From: Arbacia lixula
Lineage: Eukaryota; Echinodermata; Echinoidea; Arbacioida; Arbaciidae
DNA length: 64,000 nt
Assembly: GCA_963669155.1 (NCBI GenBank)
Contig: OZ022591.1
Location: forward strand, 3,253,797-3,317,796
Direction: 5' to 3'
How positions within the stretch are numbered: the first letter of the stretch is position 1; each line of letters starts with the position of its first letter. The notes under the pieces were generated by a model, which worked only from the letters and a program-made list of their open reading frames with translations, was not told the origin of the DNA and made no database searches. A program made the position numbers and the translations under genes. Shown one piece after another: positions 25,041 through 37,032 of this stretch.

Positions 25041-25104
<64 letters not shown>
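25041..25104. repeat. (GA)n array
   Basis: Pure GA dinucleotides, 64 bp. Arg/Glu frames are artefacts. Confidence 0.97.
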
Positions 25105-25110
<6 letters not shown>

Positions 25111-25548
25111 ATATGACGCATGAACTTCTGTGTTTACCTACCAAGTAGATACAAATATCAACGGCATGGATCCAGGGGTATTCCAATCAAAACGTCTCTG
25201 GGCATTCGTGGAATATCATATGACTACTAGGACTTTTCTGCACTCTATCGTGATCAAAGAATAGTTTTATTGCAAGCTATACATCGTTACATTTTGTTCA
25301 CCACGTTGCATTGTGTTTATAGGTATCACTTAATACAGTGAGTGAGACACTATTTAAAATATAACAATTGTTCGTATTGGCGATATTCAGTGTACTAGTT
25401 TTTCTTTGACATCATATTTGAATTATGAGTAAACAACACGCAAACGTCTGATCATATTTTCTTCTTTCTGTTTACAAATACCTGATTTTTTTAGTTTGAC
25501 AAATTATCGTTTTATCAATTTTTTTTTTATTAATTATTTCTCTCTCAG

Positions 25549-25709
25549 TAAATCAGCATGACCATGAATACGGGGACGACGACGATGTCGATAATGCTGG
25601 CGATGATAAAAATGATGATGATGATGAGGATGAGGATGAGGATGATGATGATGATGATGCTGATAATAATGGAGAAGATGATGACGGTTACAGCAGTGAT
25701 AATGATTGA
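25549..25709 (+). CDS. Candidate terminal exon encoding a highly acidic C-terminus
   Basis: A good acceptor (TTAATTATTTCTCTCTCAG, ending at 25548) is followed by two bases and then 52 open codons to a TGA at 25707-25709. That implies a phase-1 intron. By my count 26 Asp and 5 Glu make up 31 of the 52 residues. The acidic character extends into non-repetitive parts at both ends, starting Asn-Gln-His-Asp-His-Glu-Tyr-Gly and ending Gly-Tyr-Ser-Ser-Asp-Asn-Asp. A candidate polyadenylation signal AATAAA lies at 25952-25957. Acidic tails occur in several unrelated families (calcium-binding and chromatin proteins), so no function is assigned. The main doubt is that a decaying GAT/GAC microsatellite would also give acidic codons in this frame, and no upstream exon was identified. 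Confidence 0.3.
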
Positions 25710-25975
25710 AAATTATAATTGCAACATTGACGATGGAAATTAATGATGCTGAGTAGGAGGATGAGGATGAAGAGGAGCATTATTATATCGATACTGAAGA
25801 TGGCGTTGTTACTATGGGTTACTAAGACACCATTTTCGTTATGTATGCAAATTTATTCACTTCGTTAAAAAAATACGTTACTAATGGTAACCACGAGTTT
25901 AAACAACTAAAAAATTTAGTGAGCGTTCCATCCATTGAAACTGAATCATGAAATAAAGGTGAATGCAATAACGCG

Positions 25976-27164
25976 TCACTAGGCAGTTAGGGGGAAAGTT
26001 GTGAATACATTACGAAAATGGCTTATTGTAGAAAATTATGATAACGATGATGACCGTAGTAATCATGGTACGTGCGAAGTAGCCATATGCTTGTAAACAA
26101 TAGGCCAATACAGCGCTCGCAGTTCGTCACCGAATTAGAATTGTGTTATGCGCAAGAAACAACGAGTTGAATCGATCACGAATTGAATGAAATAGAGCGC
26201 ATCGATATCAAACTTCTTCACCTCCAAAAACGTGACTAATATCAATCTTCTCTGCCAATCATCATTACAAAAACCTCAGAAACCATGTTCCACCCTTCTT
26301 TCGCTCACGGAATAAACACTTATAATACCACGAAAGAACTGGAACAATTTTTTGTGATGATTGCTAGCGAAGTGCGACCATATACTTTCAAGAAAGCAAT
26401 AACCCCATTCGTGAGCCAGCCGTGTTGGCCGTCAATGACTTCCACGAATTTTATCGTGATTCACGTGAGGGTGAAATGCTGAGATGCTGTCTGTGGTCTG
26501 GAGTTCTGATCTTGACCTAGATCCATGACTGACGGCACGATACAGACATGCGCAGTCGTCAGTGAAACATAAGGTGACTGACGCATCGTCCCCTGTGGAC
26601 GTCTCCGACTTTCTATAAACATGATAAAAACGGGAACAATCTGATTAAGAAGTCTATTTGTAGAAAAAACAAAAATATCGTCGGAGTATATCGGTGAAAG
26701 TTTGAGGAAAATCACGCGAATAATACGAAAGCTAGAAGCATTTGAAAATTGTGATAACCAGCCATGTGTATCGTGCATGGCTGAAGCCTGGTTACAATTC
26801 TGTTTGATGTTTATAAGCTACCACAAGTACATATACGTACAGGTATCGGACTGATAATGCTGATGTCCATGTCAACTATTTCTCACAGTATTTGGGAGAA
26901 CCAAAGAAGAATTGATTATGCTACTGACTGCAGCTCAAGCTGTTTGTTGTAGCGTTTGGATTTTAAAAACACAACAGCCTGGAAGGCAGGCTAGAAGAAG
27001 CCATTGCATTTATGTTATTGTATTCTCCTTCCATTCGTTACTTCTTTTCTATTTCCCCTCTTTTTTTTGCTTTGTCCCTCACTTCTTCGTTTGATTTTTC
27101 TTCTTCCTTTTCCCTTCTTTATCTCCTTCTTCTGCTCATCCAGAGTCCTTCTCCTTCCCTATAG
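25976..27164. other. Non-coding stretch
   Basis: Unique sequence of mixed composition, T-rich after about 27020. A 65-codon frame at 26285-26482 starts at an ATG but matches no family that I can establish. Confidence 0.45.
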
Positions 27165-27173
27165 TTTTTTTTT

Positions 27174-27217
<44 letters not shown>
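27165..27217. repeat. Poly-T and (CT)n
   Basis: A run of 13-14 T is followed by (CT)n. Confidence 0.95.
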
Positions 27218-27220
<3 letters not shown>

Positions 27221-27611
27221 TCCCATTCTCCCACTTTCTTTTCCCCACAATAACACAAAGTCATGACGAAAACGCTTATCACAGCGTGTGTGTAATTTGC
27301 ATTATGATTGGATGGAGGGGGTTGGATGAGGGGGAGGGGGAGGGAGAACTTTGTTGCCAAAGTGAATAAAGACATTTAAGATAGACTGGATAAACTCCAT
27401 TTCGGTTTGTGGTACAAGATAAGAGAAGATAACGGTTGAACAACGCCGTGTATTCGAATAGTTTTGATTTACCCCCCTCTTCTATTCTTGTCGTGATCAA
27501 ACACTACGCAAAACGATGTACGGGGTAATATGATTACGGGTCGTAACCATGGCATAACTGCACTACCGTCATCACGGGCGGCCCGAATTTCTCGTCATTT
27601 TCAACGATTTT

Positions 27612-27735
27612 ATAATAGATAGATAGATAGATAATGGTTTATTATGATAAAAACAACAACAAGACAGAAACACTTCGCGGCTCGCAGGCCGAATTGCGTG
27701 TGACTTTACAATATTGTACACAATTCTCTATAAAC
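27612..27735 (-). mobile_element. Non-LTR retrotransposon-like 3' tail
   Basis: Read on the minus strand, a segment with GGCCTGCGAGCC runs through TATCATAATAAACCATT and ends in a (ATCT)n simple repeat. Short tandem tails after an AATAAA-like signal are typical of 3' ends of non-LTR elements. No reverse transcriptase frame is present, and the 5' limit is a guess. Confidence 0.4.
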
Positions 27736-28239
27736 ATATAAACATATTAAAATAGGATTCTGTACCTAATTATCTACAAACATTAAAATGTAATTTACTA
27801 TTTACTGCAGGTGGCAAGAGAGTCCAAACAAACATCTAGAACGAGTATATTCGGTTTTTAGAAAGTTAACTTTCGAGAGCGAAGTAAAAAATGCGTGATG
27901 GCTGCCTGTAAGGCGCCCTCACTTTGAGCCGAATTTTGAGCCGAATCCTTCCTGATAACAGGAAATCAAAGGCACTCCGTCGATGACGGGTCCTAAAAGT
28001 CTTTAACACTACTACCCCTTACCTTTAACGTCAACAAGTGCATTGCACGTTCTCAAAATAATTCGTGATCATATGTCACGATGTCCCGATGTCCCTGACT
28101 TTAAAGGCGGCGTTTCCTTATTGCCGGCCTAAAATTATCTAAACACCATGGTATTTAGAAGTCATTACTATTCAAGAACTGCCCACATAAAGGAGGATCC
28201 TGAAATCGGCTTTCATTGACTGACTTATTCAAATGAGTG

Positions 28240-28343
28240 ACGAGTGACGTGATGTTCTGGCTTCTGCTCATGCGCCGAAATCACGTGACGACCGGGAGAC
28301 CGGCCGTTTTCCAGTTTCTTCACGTTGTGGTGACAACGACAAC
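28240..28343 (+). promoter_or_regulatory. Possible promoter of the 28.3 kb candidate gene
   Basis: GC-richer than the surroundings. It contains a CACGTG E-box at 28282-28287 and an ACCGGGAGACCGGCC block, and lies immediately before the ATG at 28344. Only suggestive. Confidence 0.15.
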
Positions 28344-28448
28344 ATGAGTGCAGAAAACTCGTATCGTAATTCGAGCCCCCCAAAACAAAAGAGCAGAAAG
28401 AACGATTTCTCTGTCACCGTGTTTTCCTTTTTCAATCAAAACTTTTAA
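28344..28448 (+). CDS. Short candidate first exon, unknown product
   Basis: The ATG has A at -3 and is followed by 34 codons to a TAA. The first 20 residues are polar and lysine/serine-rich (begins MSAENSYRNSSPPKQKSRKN). It sits just inside a GC-richer patch. No strong donor is visible before the stop, which weakens the exon reading. I do not recognise the sequence. It could be chance, or the start of a gene continued at 28546. Confidence 0.15.
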   Translation: MSAENSYRNSSPPKQKSRKNDFSVTVFSFFNQNF

Positions 28449-28546
28449 AGTTCTAACGAAAATACACGACTTGCGTAAATATACCACCGTGGGGAAATGT
28501 TTTTGTTTTCTATGTATTTATTCATTTTTGCATTCATTTATGCAGG

Positions 28547-28702
28547 ATGGCCTCTTCAGTTGAAAAACTGCTATCAAAGAGGGTCCTGGCAGATGCAAAT
28601 ACACCAAAACATTACACAAACGATATTCAAATAATGATTAACATATCAAAGGCCTACACGGAGAACGCGCGTCAACATTGTGACATCTTCTCGCTCCGAT
28701 GA
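28547..28702 (+). CDS. Candidate coding exon or decayed coding segment, unknown product
   Basis: An acceptor-like TTCATTTATGCAG ends at 28545, two bases before an ATGG start. The frame runs 51 codons (begins MASSVEKLLSKRVLADANTP) to TGA at 28700-28702. The +1 frame is open across and beyond this stop to about 28844. It contains a strongly charged segment reading RSDDESDDDSKSP, as if one reading frame passed into the next near 28670. This would fit a frameshifted or degraded exon, or a sequence error. However, this GC-richer patch is open in all three frames at places, so open length alone means little. No family recognised. Confidence 0.2.
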   Translation: MASSVEKLLSKRVLADANTPKHYTNDIQIMINISKAYTENARQHCDIFSLR

Positions 28703-28844
28703 CGAGTCCGATGATGACTCGAAGTCACCAGCGTTCGGTGTCGCGATCAAAAGCTCACCATTAATTTTCCCACCCACGCGTCCCAGGTACCTCGTTCCGT
28801 GTTATGCAATACGGCAGGCACGTACCCCTGTCTTCACGGGCTAA

Positions 28845-29269
28845 TTAACAGAGCACGGAGGAAACAGAAAGTGGTGGTCGAGAAAACCCTTCTTCAAGTT
28901 TCCGCGCTGAGAATAGCACCTCACCGCGGCAAACCGCGATGAATCACAGCGTCTTTATTTAGCTCAATGATACATGCCCCCCTCCCCCAGTCCCCTATCC
29001 TTTCCATCTCTTGTTGATTGGTAATTTGGTTTCGCTTCGCCTTGTTGCTATTAATGAGCGTGAAGAGCACGGGGTATAGAACGTGCGTGTTTGCAGCGCG
29101 GGCATACGGGTGCCTTAAGATTACGCGCAGCGGAAGTAATAGCTACCGCACTTGCGTGCTATAATATCCCAGATGATAACACAACCATTTCCTACACAGT
29201 CATACATCCACGCAACTCATACTTCCACGGGCTTTGTTATCAGCTGAAAAGGTGTTAGGGCGTGGTTGG
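28845..29269. other. GC-richer non-coding stretch
   Basis: Continuation of the GC-richer patch. A third frame is open at about 28714-28940 but has no start or recognised motif. Confidence 0.4.
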
Positions 29270-29271
29270 GT

Positions 29272-29335
<64 letters not shown>

Positions 29336-29345
29336 GGGGGGGGGA
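29270..29345. repeat. (TG)n ending in a G run
   Basis: About 60 bp of TG followed by GA and a run of nine or more G. Confidence 0.95.
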
Positions 29346-29599
29346 CTTGACTGAGCTAATAATGTAGGGCACTTCGGAGATCATAACGGTGGTAGTAATT
29401 ATTGAATTTGAGGGTGATAATAAAAGAAAGGGCTAAAGTACCCGTCAAAGTCTGACAGATGTGACAGAGGATATCATACCTTGCTGAGAGCACTTCCGGT
29501 CATCAAGCGATAGGCCTTGAAGTCTCTGTGCACCGTTGATACCATCTTCCACACATATGAATACACACGAATATAGGGAGCAGTAACAGCATGCAGTTG

Positions 29600-29675
29600 A
29601 TAGTAGTAGTAGCAGTAGTAGCAGTACTAGTAGTAGTAGTAGTAGTAGTAATAATAGTAGTAATAGTAGTAGTAT

Positions 29676-29725
<50 letters not shown>

Positions 29726-29729
29726 ATAA

Positions 29730-29777
<48 letters not shown>

Positions 29778-29801
29778 AAGCAGCAGTAGTAGTAGTCATG
29801 A

Positions 29802-29864
<63 letters not shown>

Positions 29865-29894
29865 AAGCAGTAGTAGTAGTAGGAGTAGGAGTAG

Positions 29895-29954
<60 letters not shown>

Positions 29955-30019
29955 GAGTAGTAGGAGTAGTAGGAGTAGTAGTAGTAATGTTGTAGTAGTA
30001 GTAGTAGTAGTAGTAGTAG

Positions 30020-30079
<60 letters not shown>

Positions 30080-30133
30080 AAGTAGTATGAGGAGGAGGAG
30101 GAGGAGGAGGAGGAGTAGAAGTAGTAGTAGCAG
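29600..30133. repeat. (AGT)n array, about 530 bp
   Basis: AGT/GTA triplets with AAT, AGG, AGC and GAAGC interruptions, ending in a GAG-rich block at about 30088-30114. It is the longest simple repeat in the window. Homopolymer frames of Val, Thr, Leu and Tyr are artefacts. Confidence 0.98.
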
Positions 30134-31780
30134 TCATCATCAAAGATTGCCATTTTCACCATGCACAGTGGAAGTGTTGCTTTTCAACGAATATTACTGG
30201 GCTAATTGTAATCGATTAGTCTTTGCAAACCTTGGTCTATTTTGGCCAAGCATTTACGTCAACAATTAAGGTGGAGAAAAGGATGAGGACATTACGTGTT
30301 GTTTTTATATCAGAAGACTATGACGACGCACGACTCAAATTTGTCACTATTCTTGGATGTACTAGTCTATTCCAAGATAACTGACGTTTGGACATCTTAA
30401 TTAATTACACACATGAAACAACCGCTGTTTGATGACTATAACGATTAAGTTGTACGTACTTACATTGGACTCTATATTGATTAAAACATGTGTGGTATAG
30501 AATTTATATAAATATGATTTGTACAGTTTGGTTTTGAATAAACACTATTGAGAAGTAAGTAACAATTTCCGTTACACCATGTGGTGTGTATGTTTTTTGT
30601 TTGTTTGATTCTTTAAAAGTTGTTTTTTGTTGTTGTTATAAAGTTTTGAATTTGAAAAGTTGATGTATAAGTAACGCATGGTCATTAATAATATGGGGGC
30701 GAAGCATTGAGTTCAATGGATTTGTAAAAAAAATCGTACCATAGTATGTTTTGACATAGACGTAAAAAATATATTGCAAATGCAATGAATGATAGTGCAA
30801 TTTGAAATTGCAACGTCAGAGGATTGGATTTCTTATGGATACATAATTATGTAAATGATTGTTTCAAACGCCGGTGATGAATATTTGCTTTGCATTTTGT
30901 ATCCATATTTTCATCGCTGACACAGCCTCTTAAATGACGTATATTTGCATATCACACGCACATACACACAGATGTTATGTGTATGTGCGTGTGCTAGTGT
31001 ATGTGTATATAATTGTGTGTCGTAACAGGCGCCATACGTATTTATGGGTGTGTATTCGTACAGTCATAAAGCCAGAAATATCTTTTCTCTGTCTCCCGTG
31101 CCTGTCTAACATGTCTAAGAAATAAACCGATCACTGATCCCGAAAGGTCTCGGGACTCTCATCACGATATAAGCACCGTGCATGTGTTGCTGTTCTGCGG
31201 TATAACATTTACTGCGCTATAACGATCACGTTTCTCTTTAAGTCACGTGCATCATACCGCGCATGCGCATAATCACCCAAAGCCACATTTCATATTTAGG
31301 GGGATCCCCGTTTCATGCAGGGGGGTAACGTACTTTCCGAATAAGTTGTTACCCGCATACCGTGAATTCCAACATGCGATACATTGCTGCGCGGTGCATA
31401 CACCCTGCGTGCATCATCTTAATTTGTATGGAAATGATGTGTGATTGAGTTTTGATTGATAAACGCTTAGCATTTTACATTGCCACGATTCGTTGTAATC
31501 ATAATTTACCAGGTAAGGAGTAGAGGTGGTGATGATTATGGATCGTACACATGGAGGAATCGTTTTGCCGTTATCACCAGGTGCGGGTGTCGTTAAATTT
31601 CAACGATTTTATATTTTGATATGATTACTTCCTGGTATCCTGGAATCAAATGAGACGAGACAAATTTGTGGACAAGTATAAGGTGTTCTGTATTGACAAA
31701 TTTAAGCACAGACATGAGATGGTAAATGTACGGTGACACCATGGACCTTCTATGGGGACACCATCTATTCATTAGAAATC
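30134..31780. other. AT-rich non-coding stretch
   Basis: Contains a perfect 16-bp inverted repeat at 30953-30993. A segment at about 30480-30590 shares a core (AATAAACACTATT and CACCATGTGGT) with 42265-42365. No supported gene. Confidence 0.5.
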
Positions 31781-32625
31781 AGAGGCAACGCTCACGAAAG
31801 CTCAAAGCGCACCTACAATATACTAACATTGCAAAGATTTTCCTACATGGCCACTAGTATGTGGATTTAGACTAGGAATTTGATACGTTCAATCAATTTT
31901 CGAAATGTATTCTCAACTTTCCACATAACTGCCTACTGACACAATGCTACATTCACCTGTATTTCGTGATTCAGTTTCAATGGATGGAACGCACTCTGAA
32001 TTTATTAGGTGTTGCTACTTGGAAAAACCTTGGACAAGATTTGGGGTTACCATTAGCAACGTATTGTTTGAACAACGTGCATAAAATGTGCATACGAAAA
32101 TGGTATATTAGAATGTATCAGACCAGATCAGAGACAGAGTTTGGCCAGCAGCATTGGACAACAACATGGCGCATATTTGTGTTATCTGTTTGCCCAACAA
32201 AGCAACAAGCACTATGTCCTTACATGTTCAAACTGAGTTGGCCAAACAGAACACAATGATGGCCACTGTGCATCACACGTGTCAACTCACAGCTTCTTTT
32301 CTTCCAGAAGCATCATAAATTATTAATGACACTCAGATGCAAGTTAAGGTAAATTTTGCTATGATCCCTACATTTGATTAAAAAGCAGAGGCCACACCTA
32401 TGAAAGTTAGTAGACTCAGCTACAACATATTAACATTTCAGAGTAAAATATGTAAACATGAGTGAGATACAGCTCGTGGAAGACCGTCATGTCATTTTCA
32501 TGATTGAACATACGTCTGATTTTGAAATAAATGCCTATAATCAAGATTTACACGATGATGAAAAATGAAGGCAACTCCTACCATAGAGCAAGGTTTTAGC
32601 TACACCATATTGAAATTTGGGAGAA
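31781..32625 (+). repeat. Three diverged copies of a ~57-bp motif
   Basis: Copies at 31781-31837, 32387-32445 and 32567-32625 share the pattern AGAGGC-AC-C...TA-GAAAG, then a CTACAA-ATA-T-ACATT-like block. Spacing is unequal. They could be remnants of a longer repeated unit or of one element. Confidence 0.4.
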
Positions 32626-34996
32626 AATTGATACAGGATTACTGAGGTATGCAAAAACGGGTAAAAAAGTTAATGACGTCATACTTAAAAATTCAGTTCA
32701 AGAGTTATATTCAGTAATATATTAAATTGCTCGTAGATGACGTAAAGGTCATGCCATGTCCTTGAAAATATTGCACTGACAAGTTCACATTCATACCTAC
32801 ACATGATAAACATTTGATAAAACATGATACATGCATTGTTAAGATATAGATGACCACAAAGAAGTGGGCGGTATTAATAAAAATAAAGAGTGAAAAAAGA
32901 AAGACTGTTCTAACAAAATTAAGAAGTGATTTGTCGATTATGACACACCACCTAAAAATACATACATAAGCCCAGGTCATATCTAAACAATTGCTAAAAA
33001 CAGGCGAAAGCACACATTCACAAAGAAATATAATAAAATAATGATGCATAGTATTATAATCTAAACATGTGTGGGTATATTACGTTATCAGACCCATAGC
33101 AAAGTACATGACATGACTTGCACCCTATTTGCAAACAACCTGTCTGAGCTTAGATCTTCCCCCAACATGAACATGACGAACGTATAACGTTACCAATAAA
33201 GTGCGTCTACGCGTATCTTAATCACTTCAGGAAATATCAAATTTCAGTCACATTTTCTCGGAATTCCACAGCATAATATGATCGCATAAAGCAGCGAGGA
33301 AGGACAGGGAAGGGGGGGGGGGGGAGTATCTTTAAGGCGGGATATAAATACCGGTCGAGTAATATTTTTAAAACGTGAAACAAAATCGCCCGACTTGTGC
33401 CAAGTCTCATTACTAGTGTCCGCGAGATTATGCTGCGGCCGGTACGTGCTTTCTGCAGTGGGTTGTATCTTTGTTTCATGTAGGCTACTCAACTTGGAAA
33501 CTCTTCGTCTCGCTTTCAAACTCGCATCGGCGATCTGAAAGAAAATACACGCTGTACTTTCGAAGTGCAGAATGGTTTTGCCGGTTGAAATATCAGTAGT
33601 CGTGGAAGTGGATCATATTCTAGTAATTACATTTTTATTAGATTTCTCTACTGATTGGCATTCCGCAATGTCGAACCGCAATGAACACATGATGAAATGG
33701 AAATTTCCGTTATATGATTTAGTACAGTGACATTTCCATTATTAATTCGAACATACTTTGAATTCCAGGACATAGTGAATTACACGAAAAAACAACAGAT
33801 TAAACTGTAAATTATGTCCGCTGTTCCTTCAATTGAAGAAGATTGCGTGTTGTTCAAAATGTTGCTCATTTGTATACATTGAAATAAACTGCCTTTTTCC
33901 TATTTAATTTGTGTTTGTATAATGTCCTCCTCATGAGTTCGTTTTGCCTTGATTGGGTCATGATTTTTGTCTTATTGATTTACTTTCATTCTGCTACTTT
34001 TCAATCTTAAAACTCTTTTCCTTCTTTATTTCGACACACTTGTCAATCTATCGTGTCATCTGCTCTTCTCTCTGTCTACTTGTCATTTTCGTTTTCAATC
34101 ATGTGTAAGCAGTTTAAGATAAACATGATATGTCCGTTACCATAGAAACTAATGTTTTGTGTTCCCTTTCTATTTCCCTTATATCAACATGATCACAGTC
34201 ACGTGGATAATTTGTCGCCATTTGTTTCAGTCATCTAGTGACTGGGTTGGAGTAATGTCAGTCACGCCTTGGGCAAGGCACGACTGCTTGTGCTCGCTCC
34301 CAAAAAACATGTTTATGTTCTTTTTTCCCCCCAATTTCAGTCAGTTCTTCTTCATGTTCTCCTCCTTGTTGTAGAGATTGCAGCGAGAAGGAGGCGCGAC
34401 TCAGAAAAGGGCTGCTCTTTCAGATCAAACTTCACATTCTACAAAAATGTTGTCAGTGATCCTGTTTCCTTTTCCCCCCAATCTTCATGTCTGTCGAATG
34501 CCAGCAGTGATCTGTTTCTTCTAAAGAATTGTCCCGCCAGGTTGCAAAATCAAAACAATACGAACATGAACATCATATAGCAAAAGCTTTGACATCTCGT
34601 GTCTTATTTTTAGGCACTTTCTCCTGAAAATAAATATCTCTTAAATTGTGCCGTCCGCTCGTTTTCTGTATTTGGCGACATGATTACGGGTGCATATTTT
34701 TGATTGTACACGATCCTTTCCGCTTCTTGCTTTGATACTCTGCATTACCGTTCTTCGTTCACGAGACTTCTAGAAAAAAGACCCGTCATGCTGGTGAATT
34801 TGACTCACAAGACAAGTAACACCAAGCCTGTAGCCTATATCAGTTCTATCTATGGATTTGCGTGTTATATCCTATAATTTATGTACGTATGTATATGTAC
34901 TATATATTTTTATACTAATATATTCATTTCTCTGTATACGTCTGTATCTATTCATAAATGTAAATTTTTACCGTTTCATCTTAAGCCTTTGTCAAT
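32626..34996. other. AT-rich non-coding stretch
   Basis: G run at about 33312-33325. Several short frames show no recognised motif or convincing start. Confidence 0.5.
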
Positions 34997-35258
34997 TTAT
35001 TTGAGAATAAGGAAATTTACATACCTTACTCTGATATTACCGCAAAACACCAAAGCAAACATGAAAGAGGCATGTACACATCCACCGAATGTACCCTCAT
35101 CAAGGGGGTTGCTAGAGCTTTCCATACCTGCAATAAACATTACCCCATGTAACTGAACATCTACCCATTTCAATGAGGTCTGCAATCCATCTTTGTTACC
35201 CAGCAGGTCCACCATATCTTCACGTTCATGATGTTTGTGTAGTTCAAGATTCGAGATT
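34997..35258 (-). CDS. Candidate coding segment, minus strand, unknown product
   Basis: The minus-strand frame is open for about 85 codons. It contains an internal ATG (MVDLLGNKDGLQTSLKWVDV at its start) and a later segment reading NPLDEGTFGGCVHASFMF. A possible acceptor (TTTATTGCAG) lies inside it near 35130. A possible donor (AAG before GTATGT) lies near 35050, so a shorter exon of about 85 bp is an alternative. Composition looks protein-like, with no low-complexity runs. I do not recognise the family. No neighbouring exon is evident, and it could be a fragment of an old transposon gene or chance. Confidence 0.2.
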
Positions 35259-35278
35259 CATACCCCTTCCAATTCCGT

Positions 35279-35405
35279 TTCTCACTCTTTCTTTTAATCT
35301 CTTTCTTTCCCCTCTCTCTTTCTTTCCATGCTTCCTTTTGATGTTCTCTCCTTTCACCGCCTCCTCTCCCTCTCCCCTACCCATCTGTTGTCTCTTCCTC
35401 ATCCT

Positions 35406-35462
<57 letters not shown>

Positions 35463-35555
35463 CCTCTCACTCTCATGGGTTCTCTCCCCACCCTACCTCT
35501 TCCCCCTCTCTTTCTCTTTTCCCTCCTCCTCCCCACCCCCTCTTCCCCCTCTCCA

Positions 35556-35643
<88 letters not shown>

Positions 35644-35741
35644 TCTCATTCTCTCTCTCTCTCTCTCTCATTCTCTATCTCTCTATTTCTCTTTCTCTCT
35701 CCCTCCTCATCTCTCCCTCTCTCCCCCTCCCCTATACAAGT
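35279..35741. repeat. Pyrimidine-rich block with three (CT)n arrays
   Basis: Pure CT at about 35409-35457 and 35588-35631, plus shorter runs, within a C/T-rich tract. Long Ser/Leu frames are artefacts. Confidence 0.97.
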
Positions 35742-36630
35742 TGGATATCTCACGTGTCATTGACCTGGCACGCAGACGGCAGCCCGTCTCACGTACAGCC
35801 ATCCCCCATCGTTGTCATGCTCCAATTACAAAAAAACATGACGTCACATTCGCGCGACTACGGAGCTCGGAACAGGTGACCTAAAAAGGATGCTACATCT
35901 TAAAATAAAATAAGCTAAAACAACAACAGCACGACCACAAGCAGTGTGTATGAACACAGGTAGTTGTTGTCATTCGAACGTTTATGTGTTTGCTAGGATT
36001 GGGTGATTTGTGTATCATTCAACGGGGGTAGAATTCTGTGAGACTGCTTGACTAATTGGGGTAGACATGTTATGGGGAACATGATAGGTATGTGAAAAGG
36101 TGATGCGTGGCCCCGCCCCGACTATTCCCGCCTCTTTCTCTTGCTTCCTTATAAAATAGACCGCCCCACATACAGATACTTACATTCCGTCGCCCCTTCC
36201 CCTCCCCCTACCCTCCAACCTCCCCCTCCTCCTCTCTCAGTCCTAACGCATCATTCAAGAAATATCTATTATATAAGGTATACGTCGTCGTAAATGGTGC
36301 GTGAGGTCTCACCCCTCCCGCCCCTGCCCCGAACTACATGTTATGTGTCACATAAACACGGTTGTAACATTTAATGTTATCTCATGGAGTCATGCATGAG
36401 TCATAAATATCGACTGGATGTTTTCTTCAACCCATTTTCTGCCAGACAAACAGCTTCTCTATGTGATTTGCGTGTATTAATTCTGCACACATGCACCGAT
36501 TGAACGTAATGAGTTAAACAGACATGCCAACAAGTTGAGAAATGTACGTACCAACAGAAACCTAAGAATGATTACTAGAATTCGAGAGATTATGCTTATA
36601 CTCCGTCCTCATGTTTGACTACTACGCGTT
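35742..36630. other. Non-coding stretch
   Basis: Contains a TGACGTCA site near 35839 and C/T-rich patches near 36200. No gene recognised. Confidence 0.5.
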
Positions 36631-36746
36631 TGACTAAGAGCTGCAATTAATCTGAATCGATCACAGGCCCAATCCCCTATGTCAAACGAAGAGTTACAAT
36701 TGATATCAATCGCAAGTAAAGTTGCGACCAATCGCAAGGGCCCTGG
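36631..36746 (-). mobile_element. Short MITE, family C, copy 2 (partial)
   Basis: Carries the family interior: CAGGCCCAATCCCCTATGTC, then ACAATTGATATCAATCGCAAG, read here only as separate motifs. It ends in AAGGGCCCTGG. The terminal inverted repeat is poorly kept at the left, TGACTAAGAG. Confidence 0.55.
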
Positions 36747-37032
36747 ACATGAAACATTGTTGACATAAATGAAAGCTGCTGAAATGTGATTTTGAGAAGA
36801 ATGTTGAGGATATCGGGGACTGACAGAATATAAAATGGAGAAGTGCTTGAACAGGCACCTGTCGATAAATGCCATAGGAGAGAACCACTTTAATTTGCAG
36901 GTTACATAATGAGAGGAACAGACACCGATAAAAGAATACTGATTGGAGACAGAGAAACACAAGGAGACAGCAGATCAAAATTAATCTGATTGCTGTGCTG
37001 GCTCGTAACAGTAGTACCAGAACAGTACAGAT

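Noticed and set aside
26285..26482. 65-codon ATG frame with a YNTTKELEQF segment faintly like the end of class V aminotransferases
   Set aside because: The resemblance is a few residues, with no cofactor-binding part nearby and a weak acceptor upstream.
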